Assembly: GCA_902381685.1 (NCBI GenBank)
Contig: LR698958.1
Span: 497,672-561,671, forward strand
Direction: 5' to 3'
DNA from: Lachnospiraceae bacterium
GTDB taxonomy: Bacteria > Bacillota > Clostridia > Lachnospirales > Lachnospiraceae
Length of the DNA stretch: 64,000 nucleotides
Positions 17,650 to 26,828 of this stretch are shown here, in pieces (positions within the stretch are counted from its first letter, which is position 1; the number at the start of each line of letters is the position of its first letter). Under the pieces are notes generated by a model. It saw nothing but the letters and a program-made list of their open reading frames with translations. It ran no database searches and was not told the origin of the DNA. Made by a program: the position numbers and the translations under genes.

Positions 17650-17691
17650 ACAGATGCCTGTGAAGTAAAAATTCACAGGCATCTGTTTTTG
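17650..17691 (+). terminator. Strong terminator after the surface-protein gene
   Basis: ACAGATGCCTGTGAA (17650-17664) pairs perfectly with TTCACAGGCATCTGT (17672-17686), followed by T residues. Confidence 0.93.
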
Positions 17692-17700
17692 TATTTATAG

Positions 17701-17729
17701 TTGACTTTTTTCGACACTACAGATATGAT
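17701..17729 (+). promoter_or_regulatory. Promoter of the ThrE-like exporter gene
   Basis: TTGACT (17701-17706), 17-bp spacer, TATGAT (17724-17729), 36 bp before the ATG at 17766. Confidence 0.75.
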
Positions 17730-17765
17730 TACATACAGTATATTTTGTTTAGAGGTAGGGAGATT

Positions 17766-19001
17766 ATGGATTACAAGAAAATAGTGCAGGGCATTTTGGA
17801 TATTGGAGAGGCTATGCTCGTCAATGGAGCGGAGAACTTTCGATTGGAAGACAGCCTTTACCGCATGTGCAAAAGTTATGGATTTGTAAGATACGATGTG
17901 TTTGTTATTCCAAGTAACATTCAGATAACGGTGGAAACACCGGAAGGAGAAATTATTACGCAGATTCGTCATATAGAGAATGCGGATATTGATTTCGACC
18001 AGTTAGATTATTTGAACAATTTATCCCGCTACGTCTGTCAGCATACGCCCGATGCAAAAGAACTGCGGGAAAAATATTTGGAAGTGGTAAACAGGCCGGC
18101 GCAACACCCAGCTATTAAATATTTTGCGGCAGTGATGGGAGGAACAGGATTTGCGGTATTCTTTGGAAGTGATTTTCAGGACGCCATTGTGGCAGTGATT
18201 GTTTCGCTTATGATTGTAGTTGTAGGCGGTTGGCTGAGCAGAAGAGAGGAAAATCTTTTGATTTATAATGCCATTTTATCGTTCCTTTCGGAAGTGATTA
18301 TTCTTCTCTGTGTCCGTGCAGGGCTGGGAAGTCACCCGGAGCGTATTATGATTGGGATTGTCATGCTTCTGATCAGCGGATTGAGTACGACGAACGGAAT
18401 TCGGGAGTTGCTTCAGAAAGACTATATTTCAGGTGCGATTAACATTATGAACTCGATGCTTGGGGCAGCGGGAATCGCCTTTGGAACCGCATTTGCAATG
18501 TTATTGCTGGACGGTGTTTCGGCAGAAGGGTTTATTTTAAATTATAATATACCAATACAGTTGATGGCCTGTACGGTTGCCTGTGTGGGATTTGCGTTTT
18601 GGTTTAAAATCAGGGGAAAACAAGTCCTTTATTCAGGTGTAGGTGCGTTTATTACATGGGGTATTTATCTGATTGTTTATGAATGGAAGCCGAGCAACTT
18701 TTTTGCAACATTGGTGGCTGCGATATTTGTGGCAGGATACGCTTTTGTTATGTCAAGAAAGAATAAGGCTCCGTCAACTATCTTTTTGACGGCGTCAGTA
18801 TTCCCGCTTATTCCGGGACCTAACTTATATTATATGATGTATGGCTGTGTAAGTCGTGATATTGGTATGGCTTTCAGTGAGGCGATTATTCTGCTGGCTA
18901 CCTGTCTTGCGATTGCATTTGGGTTTAATATCGTGGACGTAATTGCGAGAGGAACGATGAGAGCGCTGAAAAAAGAATATCATGTCGGCAAGAAATCTTA
19001 G
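17766..19001 (+). CDS. ThrE-type threonine/serine exporter family protein
   Basis: 411 residues. The N-terminal half is soluble (ILDIGEAMLVNGAENFRLEDS), followed by about ten hydrophobic segments, matching the fused DUF1212 plus DUF3815 arrangement of ThrE exporters. The family exports small amino acids; the substrate here is inferred. The ATG at 17766 follows GGTAGGGAG; an in-frame TTG 21 bp upstream is less likely. Monocistronic, with its own promoter and terminator. Confidence 0.88.
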   Translation: MDYKKIVQGILDIGEAMLVNGAENFRLEDSLYRMCKSYGFVRYDVFVIPSNIQITVETPEGEIITQIRHIENADIDFDQLDYLNNLSRYVCQHTPDAKELREKYLEVVNRPAQHPAIKYFAAVMGGTGFAVFFGSDFQDAIVAVIVSLMIVVVGGWLSRREENLLIYNAILSFLSEVIILLCVRAGLGSHPERIMIGIVMLLISGLSTTNGIRELLQKDYISGAINIMNSMLGAAGIAFGTAFAMLLLDGVSAEGFILNYNIPIQLMACTVACVGFAFWFKIRGKQVLYSGVGAFITWGIYLIVYEWKPSNFFATLVAAIFVAGYAFVMSRKNKAPSTIFLTASVFPLIPGPNLYYMMYGCVSRDIGMAFSEAIILLATCLAIAFGFNIVDVIARGTMRALKKEYHVGKKS

Positions 19002-19006
19002 AGAGA

Positions 19007-19045
19007 AAAGGCTTTCCATGAAATGTTCGTGGGGAGCCTTTTTTT
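19007..19045 (+). terminator. Terminator, sequence relative of that at 20331
   Basis: AAAGGCTTTCCATGAA pairs with TTCGTGGGGAGCCTTT, with wobbles, then a T run. It closely resembles the terminator at 20331-20375. Confidence 0.88.
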
Positions 19046-19099
19046 AATGGTGAGAGGTATGGTATAATGAGGAAAGAAAAAATATAATGGGAGGAAATA

Positions 19100-19593
19100 A
19101 TGGAGGAACAAACAAATATTGGGGAAAAAATAAAAAGAATAAGACGAGAGAATAATCTTTCTCAGGAAGATTTGGCTAGAAGTTTACATACTTCCCGTCA
19201 AACAGTATCGAGATGGGAAACAAATAGGTCTGTGCCGGATTTAGAGATGCTTGAGAAAGTTGCTTTTATATTTGAAATGGAAGTTAAGGATTTACTTGAT
19301 GTAAAAATGGTAAATAAGAATCAGGAGAAACAGGAAACTCTCGATAGTTATTTACCATTGTCAATTTTGATGATGTTTTCAGTTATTTCTGTAGTCATAC
19401 CTTTTTAGGTGTGATAGGAAATGTGGGCGTGTTAATTTATCTCTGTGTAAATAGAAAACGCAAGTATTTTAAAATGTTTATTTTGTTATCGGTTTTTTTA
19501 CTCTTAATGGCAGCACGGAATACATATGCTGAAATTTCTTACTATATTGCCGTACATAATTTGGAAACGACAGTGGAAAAAATTATAGAATAG
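19100..19593 (+). pseudogene. XRE-family HTH regulator with membrane tail, frameshifted
   Basis: The first frame (19100-19408) encodes 102 residues: an XRE helix-turn-helix (LSQEDLARSLHTSRQTVSRW) and the start of a hydrophobic segment, then TAG. The second frame (19411-19593) continues with hydrophobic sequence and ends TTVEKIIE. One missing T in the run at 19402-19406 explains the break: with six T the reading is ...VVIPFLGVIGNVGVLIY. The original gene was probably a 164-residue HTH protein with two membrane helices. The truncated DNA-binding part may still be made. A TATAAT at 19063-19068 lies upstream. A base-calling error in the T run is the alternative. Confidence 0.7.
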
Positions 19594-19803
19594 TGGTTTT
19601 GATTTAAGGTAAAAGTAGAAGTGTTTTTTGTTATTTATATCATAGATAGCAGCAGTGAGATGCTCAATTAATGCTCGTATTTTAAGCAATGTGATAATAA
19701 TGCTTATATATTAAGCAAATGGCTCATATGGGAATGATAGTATTGTTTTTGGAAAGTATATGTAGTATTTTCGAGAAAATAAATGAACAAAGAGGGAATG
19801 CAT
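19594..19803. other. Intergenic region without recognised features
   Basis: AT-rich, no open frame of note, no clear consensus promoter. The next gene's SD AGAGGG is at 19791-19796. Confidence 0.6.
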
Positions 19804-20322
19804 ATGAAAAGAAAACAGTACAAGTATATTATCGTCATTGCCGTAATTGTACTTCTGATAGGTAGTTGTTACGGAGCGTACCGCTGGTATAAATCGTCTA
19901 TCAGTGAAAATTATTATGTGGCAAAGACAAAAGAAGGGGATATAGAAGTTTCCTTCCAGCGTTATGCAAAGGCGGAATATTTTATAAAAGATGTGCCGGA
20001 CTATATAGGCTTATCGGGAGGAGAGAAATCCTTTAAAGAGGAAGAGGAGAATGGATATGGGTTTATTCTCGGACAGGTTAAAATGGCTGTAGATACTTAT
20101 GTTGAAGAGGCAGAGTACAAAATGTATCTTATCCAGAAAAATGGAAAAGAGCAGGAGGTTCCTTTGCTCTTTACAACAGTTTTTAATGATGCAGTGGAAA
20201 AAAATAAAATGGTAAAGGCAGATTTCTATTTCACGGAGCAGAAAAGCAGTCTTTATACGGAAGTGCGTCTGGAGAGGGACGGAAAAGAAATAATGGGGTT
20301 AGAATTGAAGGTAGTTGAATAA
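19804..20322 (+). CDS. Small membrane-anchored protein of unknown function
   Basis: 172 residues. A basic N-terminus is followed by one hydrophobic helix (YIIVIAVIVLLIGSCYGAY) and a mostly extracytoplasmic domain rich in Glu, Lys and Tyr. No family recognised. The helix contains LLIGSC, which might be read as a lipobox, but the surrounding residues are not typical. The ATG at 19804 is 7 bp after AGAGGG; an ATG at 19798 is too close to it. It is followed by a terminator and appears monocistronic. Confidence 0.65.
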   Translation: MKRKQYKYIIVIAVIVLLIGSCYGAYRWYKSSISENYYVAKTKEGDIEVSFQRYAKAEYFIKDVPDYIGLSGGEKSFKEEEENGYGFILGQVKMAVDTYVEEAEYKMYLIQKNGKEQEVPLLFTTVFNDAVEKNKMVKADFYFTEQKSSLYTEVRLERDGKEIMGLELKVVE

Positions 20323-20330
20323 GAGGTATG

Positions 20331-20375
20331 AGAAAAGACTTTCCATGAAATGTGTTCGTGGCGAGTCTTTTTTTA
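20331..20375 (+). terminator. Terminator, sequence relative of that at 19007
   Basis: AAAGACTTTCCATGAA pairs with TTCGTGGCGAGTCTTT and is followed by T. Compared with 19007 it shows compensating changes (GGCT/AGCC versus GACT/AGTC). Confidence 0.85.
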
Positions 20376-20466
20376 TGAAAATAGTTAAAAATTAACAAAA
20401 AAATATTCCAATGTGGTACAATGATTGGTAGAAATATTCTGTGAAAAGAATTAGGAGGTATTTATA

Positions 20467-21498
20467 ATGACAGAGAATAACGCAGTGTACCATGATTATG
20501 CAGTAGAACAGATTGAAAAATTGATTTCCATTGACAGCCCGACAGGCTATCACTACAATGTGACGGCATATTTGCAGGAAGAACTGGAACATATGGGATT
20601 TGAAGTGCGCACACTCAGAAAAGGCGGAGTGATTGCAAACCTTGGAGGCGAGGGCAATCCTTTGATGATGATGGCACATGTAGATACATTAGGGGCATTT
20701 GTACATTATATTAAAGGAGATGGAAGACTTGCCATTTCCAACGGAACATTGAATCAGAATAATATTGAAACAGAGAATGTCCGCATTTTAACAAGAGACA
20801 GAAAAGTGTATGAGGGGACAATTCAGTTGGCAAATGCTTCTATCCATGTAAATCCAGACATAAATGAAGAAAGAAAATTTACAAATCTGGAAGTTGTGTT
20901 AGATGAAAATGTAAGCAGCAAGGAAGATGTAGAAAAACTTGGAATCAGTGCGGGAGATTTCATTATGGTGGAACCCAGATTCCGTATTACGGAAAGCGGA
21001 TACATTAAGAGCCGCTTCTTAGACGATAAGGCGTCTTCAGGAATTTTGCTTGCTTTGGCAAAATATGTAAGTGAACATAAAGGCTGCCTGAAGAGAAATG
21101 TACAGATTTTCTTTACCGTACATGAAGAAGTGGGACACGGGGCAGCAAGCGGAGTTACAGATGACATCAAAGATATTTTGGCGATTGATATGGGCTGTGT
21201 AGGAGAAAATCTCACATGTACGGAGAGACAGGTTTCCATTTGCGCAAAGGACGGAAGAGGCGCATATCATTTTGAAATGGTAAATGAACTGATTGATACG
21301 GCTAAAAAGAATGAACTGGATTATGCGGTAGACATTTATCCGTTCTATGGTTCGGATACGGCAGCAGCCCTAATTGCGGGAAGAGATGTGCGCCATGCGC
21401 TGATTGGTTCAGGAGTATATGCTTCTCATGGATACGAGAGAACACATAAAGAGGGTGTGCGAAATACATTTGAATTAGCATTGCATTATGTAATATAA
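20467..21498 (+). CDS. M42-family metallopeptidase (glutamyl aminopeptidase/endoglucanase type)
   Basis: 343 residues, a cytosolic di-metal aminopeptidase of the PepA/YsdC/TET class. Metal and catalytic motifs are in order: AHVDT (His71), FLDDKASSG, FTVHEEVGHGAAS, AIDMG and a C-terminal SHGYERTH histidine. The ATG follows TTAGGAGG. It probably trims short peptides; the exact substrate is unknown. No operon partner is visible: lnpA begins 108 bp downstream with its own leader. Confidence 0.93.
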   Translation: MTENNAVYHDYAVEQIEKLISIDSPTGYHYNVTAYLQEELEHMGFEVRTLRKGGVIANLGGEGNPLMMMAHVDTLGAFVHYIKGDGRLAISNGTLNQNNIETENVRILTRDRKVYEGTIQLANASIHVNPDINEERKFTNLEVVLDENVSSKEDVEKLGISAGDFIMVEPRFRITESGYIKSRFLDDKASSGILLALAKYVSEHKGCLKRNVQIFFTVHEEVGHGAASGVTDDIKDILAIDMGCVGENLTCTERQVSICAKDGRGAYHFEMVNELIDTAKKNELDYAVDIYPFYGSDTAAALIAGRDVRHALIGSGVYASHGYERTHKEGVRNTFELALHYVI

Positions 21499-21606
21499 AA
21501 AATTTTGTAAAAAAGCAATATATATAAAATTGTGAACAAAAATCGCATAGACGCAAACAGTTTCTTTTTATATACTGAATACAGAAAGACTAGAGAGGAG
21601 AACGTT

Positions 21607-23772
21607 ATGAGCAAAGAGAAATTAACCGGAAGAGTAACTATACCTACAGACGTTGACGTAGTACCGGAAACACTGGAATTAGTGAAGAGATGGGGAGCAG
21701 ACGCCATTCGTGACTGTGACGGTACAGATTACCCGGAAGAATTAAGAGATGTAGATGCGAAAGTATATTCAACATATTATACAACAAGAAAGGATAATGC
21801 TTGGGCGAAAGCAAATCCGGACGAGATTCAGCAAATGTATATTATGACATCTTTCCACACAGCAGTAGATTCAGAGTTATCTATTCATTTAATGGATCAC
21901 TTATATCCTGACATGTTAAAAGTAAACTCTCACGATGACATTACAAGATGGTGGGAAGTGATTGATCGTACAACAGGAGAAGTTGTTCCTGTGACAGAAT
22001 GGGATTACAGTGAAGAAACAGGAGATGTAACAATCCACGGAGCAAAACCATTCCATGATTATACAGTAAGTTTCCTTGCATATATTATGTGGGATCCTGT
22101 ACATATGTACAATGCGGTTGTAAATGACTGGAAAGATGTGGAAAAACAGATTACATTTGACGTTCGTCAGCCAAAAACAAAAGAATTTACAATGAGACGT
22201 CTTCGCAAATATATTGAAGACAACCCACACATTGATGTTATCCGTTACACAACATTCTTCCACCAGTTCACATTGATTTTCGATGAGATGGCGAGAGAAA
22301 AATATGTAGACTGGTACGGATATTCAGCATCTGTAAGTCCATATATTTTAGAACAGTTTGAAAAAGAAGTCGGATATAAATTCAGACCTGAGTTTATTAT
22401 TGACCAGGGATATATGAACAACCAGTATCGTATTCCTTCTAAAGAATTCCGTGATTTCCAGGCATTCCAGAGAAGAGAAGTTGCTAAATTGGCAAAAGAA
22501 ATGGTAGACCTTACACATGAGCTTGGAAAAGAAGCAATGATGTTCTTAGGTGATCACTGGATTGGTATGGAACCGTTTATGGACGAATTTAAGTCAATCG
22601 GACTGGACGCAGTAGTAGGAAGTGTAGGAAACGGTTCTACATTACGTCTGATTAGTGACATTCCAAATGTAAAATATACAGAAGGACGTTTCCTTCCATA
22701 TTTCTTCCCGGATACATTCCACGAAGGCGGAGATCCGGTAAAAGAAGCAAAAGTAAACTGGGTAACGGCACGTCGTGCTATTTTAAGAAAACCAATCGAC
22801 AGAATCGGATACGGCGGATACTTAAAACTTGCGCTTCAGTTCCCAGAGTTTATCGACTATGTGGAGAGCGTATGTGATGAATTCCGTACACTGTACGAAA
22901 ACATTAAAGGAACAACACCTTACTGTGTAAAAACAGTTGCCGTATTAAACAGCTGGGGTAAAATGAGAGCATGGGGAAATCACATGGTTCACCACGCTTT
23001 ATATCAGAAGCAAAACTACTCTTATGCAGGAATCATCGAAGCGCTTTCAGGTGCGCCATTCGATGTAAAATTCATCAGTTTTGATGACATTAAAGAGAAT
23101 CCTGCAATTTTGGATAACATTGATGTTGTTCTTAACGTAGGTGATGCTTATACAGCACACAGCGGTGGGGCAAACTGGATTGATGAGACAGTCGTAACAG
23201 CCGTTAAGAAATTCATTTACAATGGCGGTGGATTCATCGGTGTAGGTGAGCCTACGGCATATCAGTGGGAAGGACGTTTCTTCCAGCTTGCAAATGCACT
23301 TGGTGTAGAAAAAGAAAACGGATTTAACTTAAATACAGATAAATATAACTGGGACGAACATGACCACTTTATCAAAGAAGACTGTACAAAAGACATTGAT
23401 TTCGGTGAAGGTGAAAAGAACATTTTCGCATTAGACGGAACAACTATTTTAAGACAGGTTGATAAAGAAGTACAGTTAGCCGTAAATGAATTTGGTAAAG
23501 GACGTTGTGTATACATCAGCGGTCTTCCATACAGTTTTGAAAACAGCAGACTTTTATACCGTTCAATTATCTGGTCTTCACATGATGAAGATAACTTACA
23601 TAAATGGTTCAGTTCAAACTTCAACGTAGAAGTTCACGCATATGTGAAAAATGGTAAATATTGTGTAGTAAATAATACATACGAGCCACAGAGTACAACT
23701 GTTTATAAAGGTGATGGAACAAGTTTCGATTTAGACTTAGATGCAAATGAAATCATTTGGTATGAAATCTAA
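21607..23772 (+). CDS. lnpA: 1,3-beta-galactosyl-N-acetylhexosamine phosphorylase (GH112)
   Basis: Phosphorolyses galacto-N-biose and lacto-N-biose (Gal-beta-1,3-GalNAc/GlcNAc) to galactose 1-phosphate and free HexNAc; cytosolic. 721 residues, the usual GH112 length, with the conserved RDCDGTDYPEEL near the N-terminus, WGADAIRD, GDHWIGMEP, NGSTLRLISD and SWGKMRAWG. The ATG at 21607 follows AGAGGAG; the frame is open 75 bp further upstream but without a site. It is the key intracellular enzyme for host mucin/milk glycan cores. The kinase, nucleotidyltransferase and galE that complete the route are 15 kb away at 38517-41612. Codon usage is strongly biased, so expression is probably high. Confidence 0.95.
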   Translation: MSKEKLTGRVTIPTDVDVVPETLELVKRWGADAIRDCDGTDYPEELRDVDAKVYSTYYTTRKDNAWAKANPDEIQQMYIMTSFHTAVDSELSIHLMDHLYPDMLKVNSHDDITRWWEVIDRTTGEVVPVTEWDYSEETGDVTIHGAKPFHDYTVSFLAYIMWDPVHMYNAVVNDWKDVEKQITFDVRQPKTKEFTMRRLRKYIEDNPHIDVIRYTTFFHQFTLIFDEMAREKYVDWYGYSASVSPYILEQFEKEVGYKFRPEFIIDQGYMNNQYRIPSKEFRDFQAFQRREVAKLAKEMVDLTHELGKEAMMFLGDHWIGMEPFMDEFKSIGLDAVVGSVGNGSTLRLISDIPNVKYTEGRFLPYFFPDTFHEGGDPVKEAKVNWVTARRAILRKPIDRIGYGGYLKLALQFPEFIDYVESVCDEFRTLYENIKGTTPYCVKTVAVLNSWGKMRAWGNHMVHHALYQKQNYSYAGIIEALSGAPFDVKFISFDDIKENPAILDNIDVVLNVGDAYTAHSGGANWIDETVVTAVKKFIYNGGGFIGVGEPTAYQWEGRFFQLANALGVEKENGFNLNTDKYNWDEHDHFIKEDCTKDIDFGEGEKNIFALDGTTILRQVDKEVQLAVNEFGKGRCVYISGLPYSFENSRLLYRSIIWSSHDEDNLHKWFSSNFNVEVHAYVKNGKYCVVNNTYEPQSTTVYKGDGTSFDLDLDANEIIWYEI

Positions 23773-23782
23773 ATAAGATAAG

Positions 23783-23829
23783 AAAAAGCATTATCGGGCA
23801 AGAGTACAGATGCACGATAATGCTTTTTT
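23783..23829 (+). terminator. Terminator after lnpA
   Basis: AAAAAGCATTATCG (23783-23796) pairs with CGATAATGCTTTTTT (23815-23829), loop 18. Confidence 0.9.
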
Positions 23830-23880
23830 CATACATACGGCCCAATGAGACAAGCGATAAGAAGGGAAAGGGAAAGTACG

Positions 23881-24429
23881 TTGAGTGATATTAGCAAAAT
23901 AGGATACAATGTTAGAAGTCTGCGGAAAGAAAGAGGAATAACGTTGCAGCAGTTGGCGGAGGCGACAGGATTATCTACCGGATATTTGAGCAATCTGGAG
24001 AGAAATGTGAACAGCCCTACCCTTGTGAATATACAGAAAATATGTGAAGCGTTGGACATTTCTTTAGGAGATATGGTGGAGCGCAATAGAGAAGAGTCGA
24101 TTATTGTGAGAAAAGATGAGAGAGAAGTTGTCATTGATGAGCAAAACAGTATCAGGTTAGAAAATATTGATTATGGCTTGGATAAAACGACATTTACATA
24201 TATGTCCATTGAACCGGGCGGAGCAGGCGAAGGGCTTCGCTGGGAGCATGATTTTGATGAGGTGGGAACAGTGATAAAAGGTGAACTTACATTAGGATTA
24301 GGGAACCAGATGTTTCATCTGAAAGAAGGGGACACGATTCTTGTAAAAGCGCATACAAGTCATTGTTATTTTAATAAAGGAACAGAGGAATCAGTTTCTT
24401 TTTGGGCGAGATGCAGGGAAAGTGAATAG
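23881..24429 (+). CDS. HTH regulator with C-terminal cupin domain
   Basis: 182 residues. The N-terminal XRE-type HTH (LQQLAEATGLSTGYLSNLER) is followed by a cupin fold (GTVIKGELTLGLG, LKEGDTILV, SHCYFNKG), a plan common to regulators that sense small metabolites or sugars. The TTG at 23881 is 5 bp after AAGGGAAAGGGAAAG; an in-frame ATG at 23845 lacks a site. It directly follows lnpA, so it may regulate GNB/LNB use; this is inference from position. Confidence 0.85.
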   Translation: MSDISKIGYNVRSLRKERGITLQQLAEATGLSTGYLSNLERNVNSPTLVNIQKICEALDISLGDMVERNREESIIVRKDEREVVIDEQNSIRLENIDYGLDKTTFTYMSIEPGGAGEGLRWEHDFDEVGTVIKGELTLGLGNQMFHLKEGDTILVKAHTSHCYFNKGTEESVSFWARCRESE

Positions 24430-24434
24430 AGGGA

Positions 24435-24474
24435 AAAATAAGGAGGAACTGCTGTGCAGAGTCCTCCTTATTTT
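24435..24474. terminator. Bidirectional terminator between convergent regulators
   Basis: AAAATAAGGAGGA pairs with TCCTCCTTATTTT, loop 14. A and T tracts on both sides let it serve the cupin regulator on the plus strand and the AraC gene on the minus strand. Confidence 0.85.
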
Positions 24475-24481
24475 AAACTGT

Positions 24482-25369
24482 TTAATTTTCCGCCAACGCC
24501 TTGACGGAAGAAACGTATTCTGACGGGGTCATTCCCGTAATCTTCTTGAACTGTCTTGAAAAATAATGAATGGAAGAATATCCCAGAGATTCGGAAATCT
24601 GTGTGAAATTCATAAAATCCGTTCGCATCATCTGTTTGGCGGCATCAATTTTCATATGAGAAAAATATTCGATTACGCCGAGACCGGTTTTCTGCTGGAA
24701 AATTTTCTGTAACTGGGAACGCCCCACCATATTTTCTTTGCATAACAGGTCGATTGTCAGGCGGGAATCCAGATGATTTTCCATATATTCCAAGACACGG
24801 TTGAAAATCTCAGAACTGCCCTTTGACGCTGCCGGTTTGGGAAGTGCGGACGCATTTCTGTTCTGCGAACATCTGAGTAAATGTAAGAGAAAATGCTCCA
24901 GTTGGATTTTGATTAACTGTTCTGCTCCAAGCGGTTTCTCTTCTTTCTTTATCATTTCTGTTAAATAAGGATCATCTAAACGGCAGTCGAATAATTTCTT
25001 TGCCTCCTTAATAATGTTACCTAACAGAGTCTTGCCAAAATCGTCCACTGTCAGAATTTTTTCTCTGAAAAAACTCATAGCAGGGCTGTTGCATGAAAAA
25101 GAAATGACGACAAGGTTTGGTGCGGAACTTCCGGTTGCCTGCAGGCGGTGAAACTCATTTGGTTTGTGAAAAGCAACTTCTCTTTTCTTCAGGCGGGTGT
25201 GGATATTATCCATATAAATATCAATCTCCCCTTTGTCTACAAACACAAATTCCCAGAAATCGTGGGATTCTCCCGCAAAGGAGAAATCACTCATATACTC
25301 AAAATAGTGTATGGTAAATAAATTTTCAATAGAAATGGTATCTTCAAGATTAACACTCTTATAACTCAT
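24482..25369 (-). CDS. AraC-family transcriptional regulator
   Basis: 295 residues with an N-terminal cupin-like sensing domain (FWEFVFVDKGEIDIYM) and a C-terminal double HTH (about 195-292) ending in LGYSSIHYFSRQFKKITGMTPSEY. The ATG at 25369 is chosen because GGGAGG precedes it by 8 bp; the frame is open 27 bp further upstream. It lies 36 bp after a second AraC gene on the same strand. A role in the neighbouring glycan genes is likely but not shown. Confidence 0.9.
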   Translation of the reverse strand: MSYKSVNLEDTISIENLFTIHYFEYMSDFSFAGESHDFWEFVFVDKGEIDIYMDNIHTRLKKREVAFHKPNEFHRLQATGSSAPNLVVISFSCNSPAMSFFREKILTVDDFGKTLLGNIIKEAKKLFDCRLDDPYLTEMIKKEEKPLGAEQLIKIQLEHFLLHLLRCSQNRNASALPKPAASKGSSEIFNRVLEYMENHLDSRLTIDLLCKENMVGRSQLQKIFQQKTGLGVIEYFSHMKIDAAKQMMRTDFMNFTQISESLGYSSIHYFSRQFKKITGMTPSEYVSSVKALAEN

Positions 25370-25405
25370 TTGTATGCCCTCCCATTTATTTGGCAAAATA
25401 GAACA

Positions 25406-26233
25406 TTAATTCTCCATAGATTTTCTGTATTCGTTCGGAGAGAATCCTGTTTCCTTCCGGAATACCTGAGAAAAATAGGATTGTGATGAAAATCCGACTA
25501 CGGAGGCAACTTTTGCGATAGGGTAATTTGTTGTATCCAATAAATGTTTTGCTTCAGAAATTCTCTTTTCAATCAGATAATTGATAGGAGATACTCCCTT
25601 ATAGTGTTTGAAAGCGTGTACAAGATAGTATTTATTGAGATAAGTCAAATCGCTCAGTGTCTGCAGAGTGATGTCCTCCATAAAATGCTCATCTAAATAT
25701 TGTTCGATAAACCGGCACTCTTTTGTGATTTTCTTTGTCGGCGCAACGGAAAGCGTTGTCTTTGTTTTGCGCATAATATTCCAAATCAGAATCTCCAAGA
25801 GGTTTTGGCAGATAGATTCAAAATTTTCTTCCTTTGTCTGTACCTCGTGCAGAAGAGCTTTTAAATAAAAATAAACTTCTTCTCTGTTGTGTAAAAAATT
25901 ATGAATGTTATAGTCAATCTGCCTGTCCTCTGTTTTGAACTGCAAACCGTTGATGCCAAGTACGATATACTCTAAAGGCGTGCCGTCTTTGCCCGATTCA
26001 GTATGTGAAACATTGGGGTTCACAATAACTAAATCATTTTCTTTTACCGGAAAACTTTCATTCTCGATAATGAAATTTCCTGAGCCGTGTGTAACAAAAA
26101 ACAATTCTGTAAAGTGGTGGGTGTGCACGATGCTATGCCAGTCATTTCCGTAACGTGCCTCCGTAATATATAACAGACGGGCGTCAATTTTCTCTAAGGC
26201 TTTTTCTTCAAGACGATAGTTTTGATTGCTCAT
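25406..26233 (-). CDS. AraC-family transcriptional regulator
   Basis: 275 residues, with an N-terminal cupin domain (HTHHFTELFFVTHGSGNF) and a C-terminal HTH pair (EDITLQTLSDLTYLNKYYLV, VGFSSQSYFSQVFRKETG). The ATG at 26233 follows GGAGGG. It lies downstream of the chromate-transporter pair and upstream of the other AraC gene, all on the minus strand. AraC proteins of this plan usually activate sugar uptake and hydrolase genes; the divergent GH110 gene is a plausible target. Confidence 0.9.
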   Translation of the reverse strand: MSNQNYRLEEKALEKIDARLLYITEARYGNDWHSIVHTHHFTELFFVTHGSGNFIIENESFPVKENDLVIVNPNVSHTESGKDGTPLEYIVLGINGLQFKTEDRQIDYNIHNFLHNREEVYFYLKALLHEVQTKEENFESICQNLLEILIWNIMRKTKTTLSVAPTKKITKECRFIEQYLDEHFMEDITLQTLSDLTYLNKYYLVHAFKHYKGVSPINYLIEKRISEAKHLLDTTNYPIAKVASVVGFSSQSYFSQVFRKETGFSPNEYRKSMEN

Positions 26234-26282
26234 GTAGTACCCTCCTTCGTTAAAACCATTATATAAGGTTTGCGTTAAAAGT

Positions 26283-26828
26283 TCAACAAATGAATTGCCA
26301 TATAAGTTCAAAGATTCCACAACCTACCATAACGGAAACGGGCTGCAGTTTTGTTTTTCGCAGAAGGACGAGCGCCACAAGGAAAATAATTGTCCCGCGT
26401 ATGCTGAAATCCGCTCCGTTTGGAAAAAATACGGAAAGTAAAATGGAGATACCTGCTATGGCAATCATGGAGACAACGACAGGCCGGAGTGTACTTAAAA
26501 TATTTTGCATTACGGTTACATTCCGATATTTTACATATACTTTTGCCAGCAGAGTGACAATGATGCAGGAAGGCAAAATGCAGCCTATCGTGGCGCAGAA
26601 CGCACCAAAGATTCCTCCCACCTGTGTTCCGACAAAGGTTGCGGAGTTAATGGCAATCGGTCCCGGCGTCATTTCCGCAATGGTTACAAGGTCGGTAAAC
26701 TGTCCCATAGTAAGCCAATGATATTTTTCAACAACCTGCGCCTGTATAAGCGACATGGCGGCATATCCCCCGCCAAAACTGAACGCACCGATTTGGAGAT
26801 AACTGAGAAAAAGTTGTATGTAAATCAT
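26283..26828 (-). CDS. Chromate-transporter family protein, half-size subunit B
   Basis: 181 residues, a single CHR domain with five to six membrane helices and the family motif FSFGGGYAAMSLIQ followed by EMTPGPIAINSATFVG. Half-size CHR proteins work as pairs; the partner gene lies immediately upstream and their stop and start overlap (TAATG). The start is ATG at 26828 after GGAGAAACG. The physiological anion is unknown; chromate is only the family name. Confidence 0.9.
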   Translation of the reverse strand: MIYIQLFLSYLQIGAFSFGGGYAAMSLIQAQVVEKYHWLTMGQFTDLVTIAEMTPGPIAINSATFVGTQVGGIFGAFCATIGCILPSCIIVTLLAKVYVKYRNVTVMQNILSTLRPVVVSMIAIAGISILLSVFFPNGADFSIRGTIIFLVALVLLRKTKLQPVSVMVGCGIFELIWQFIC

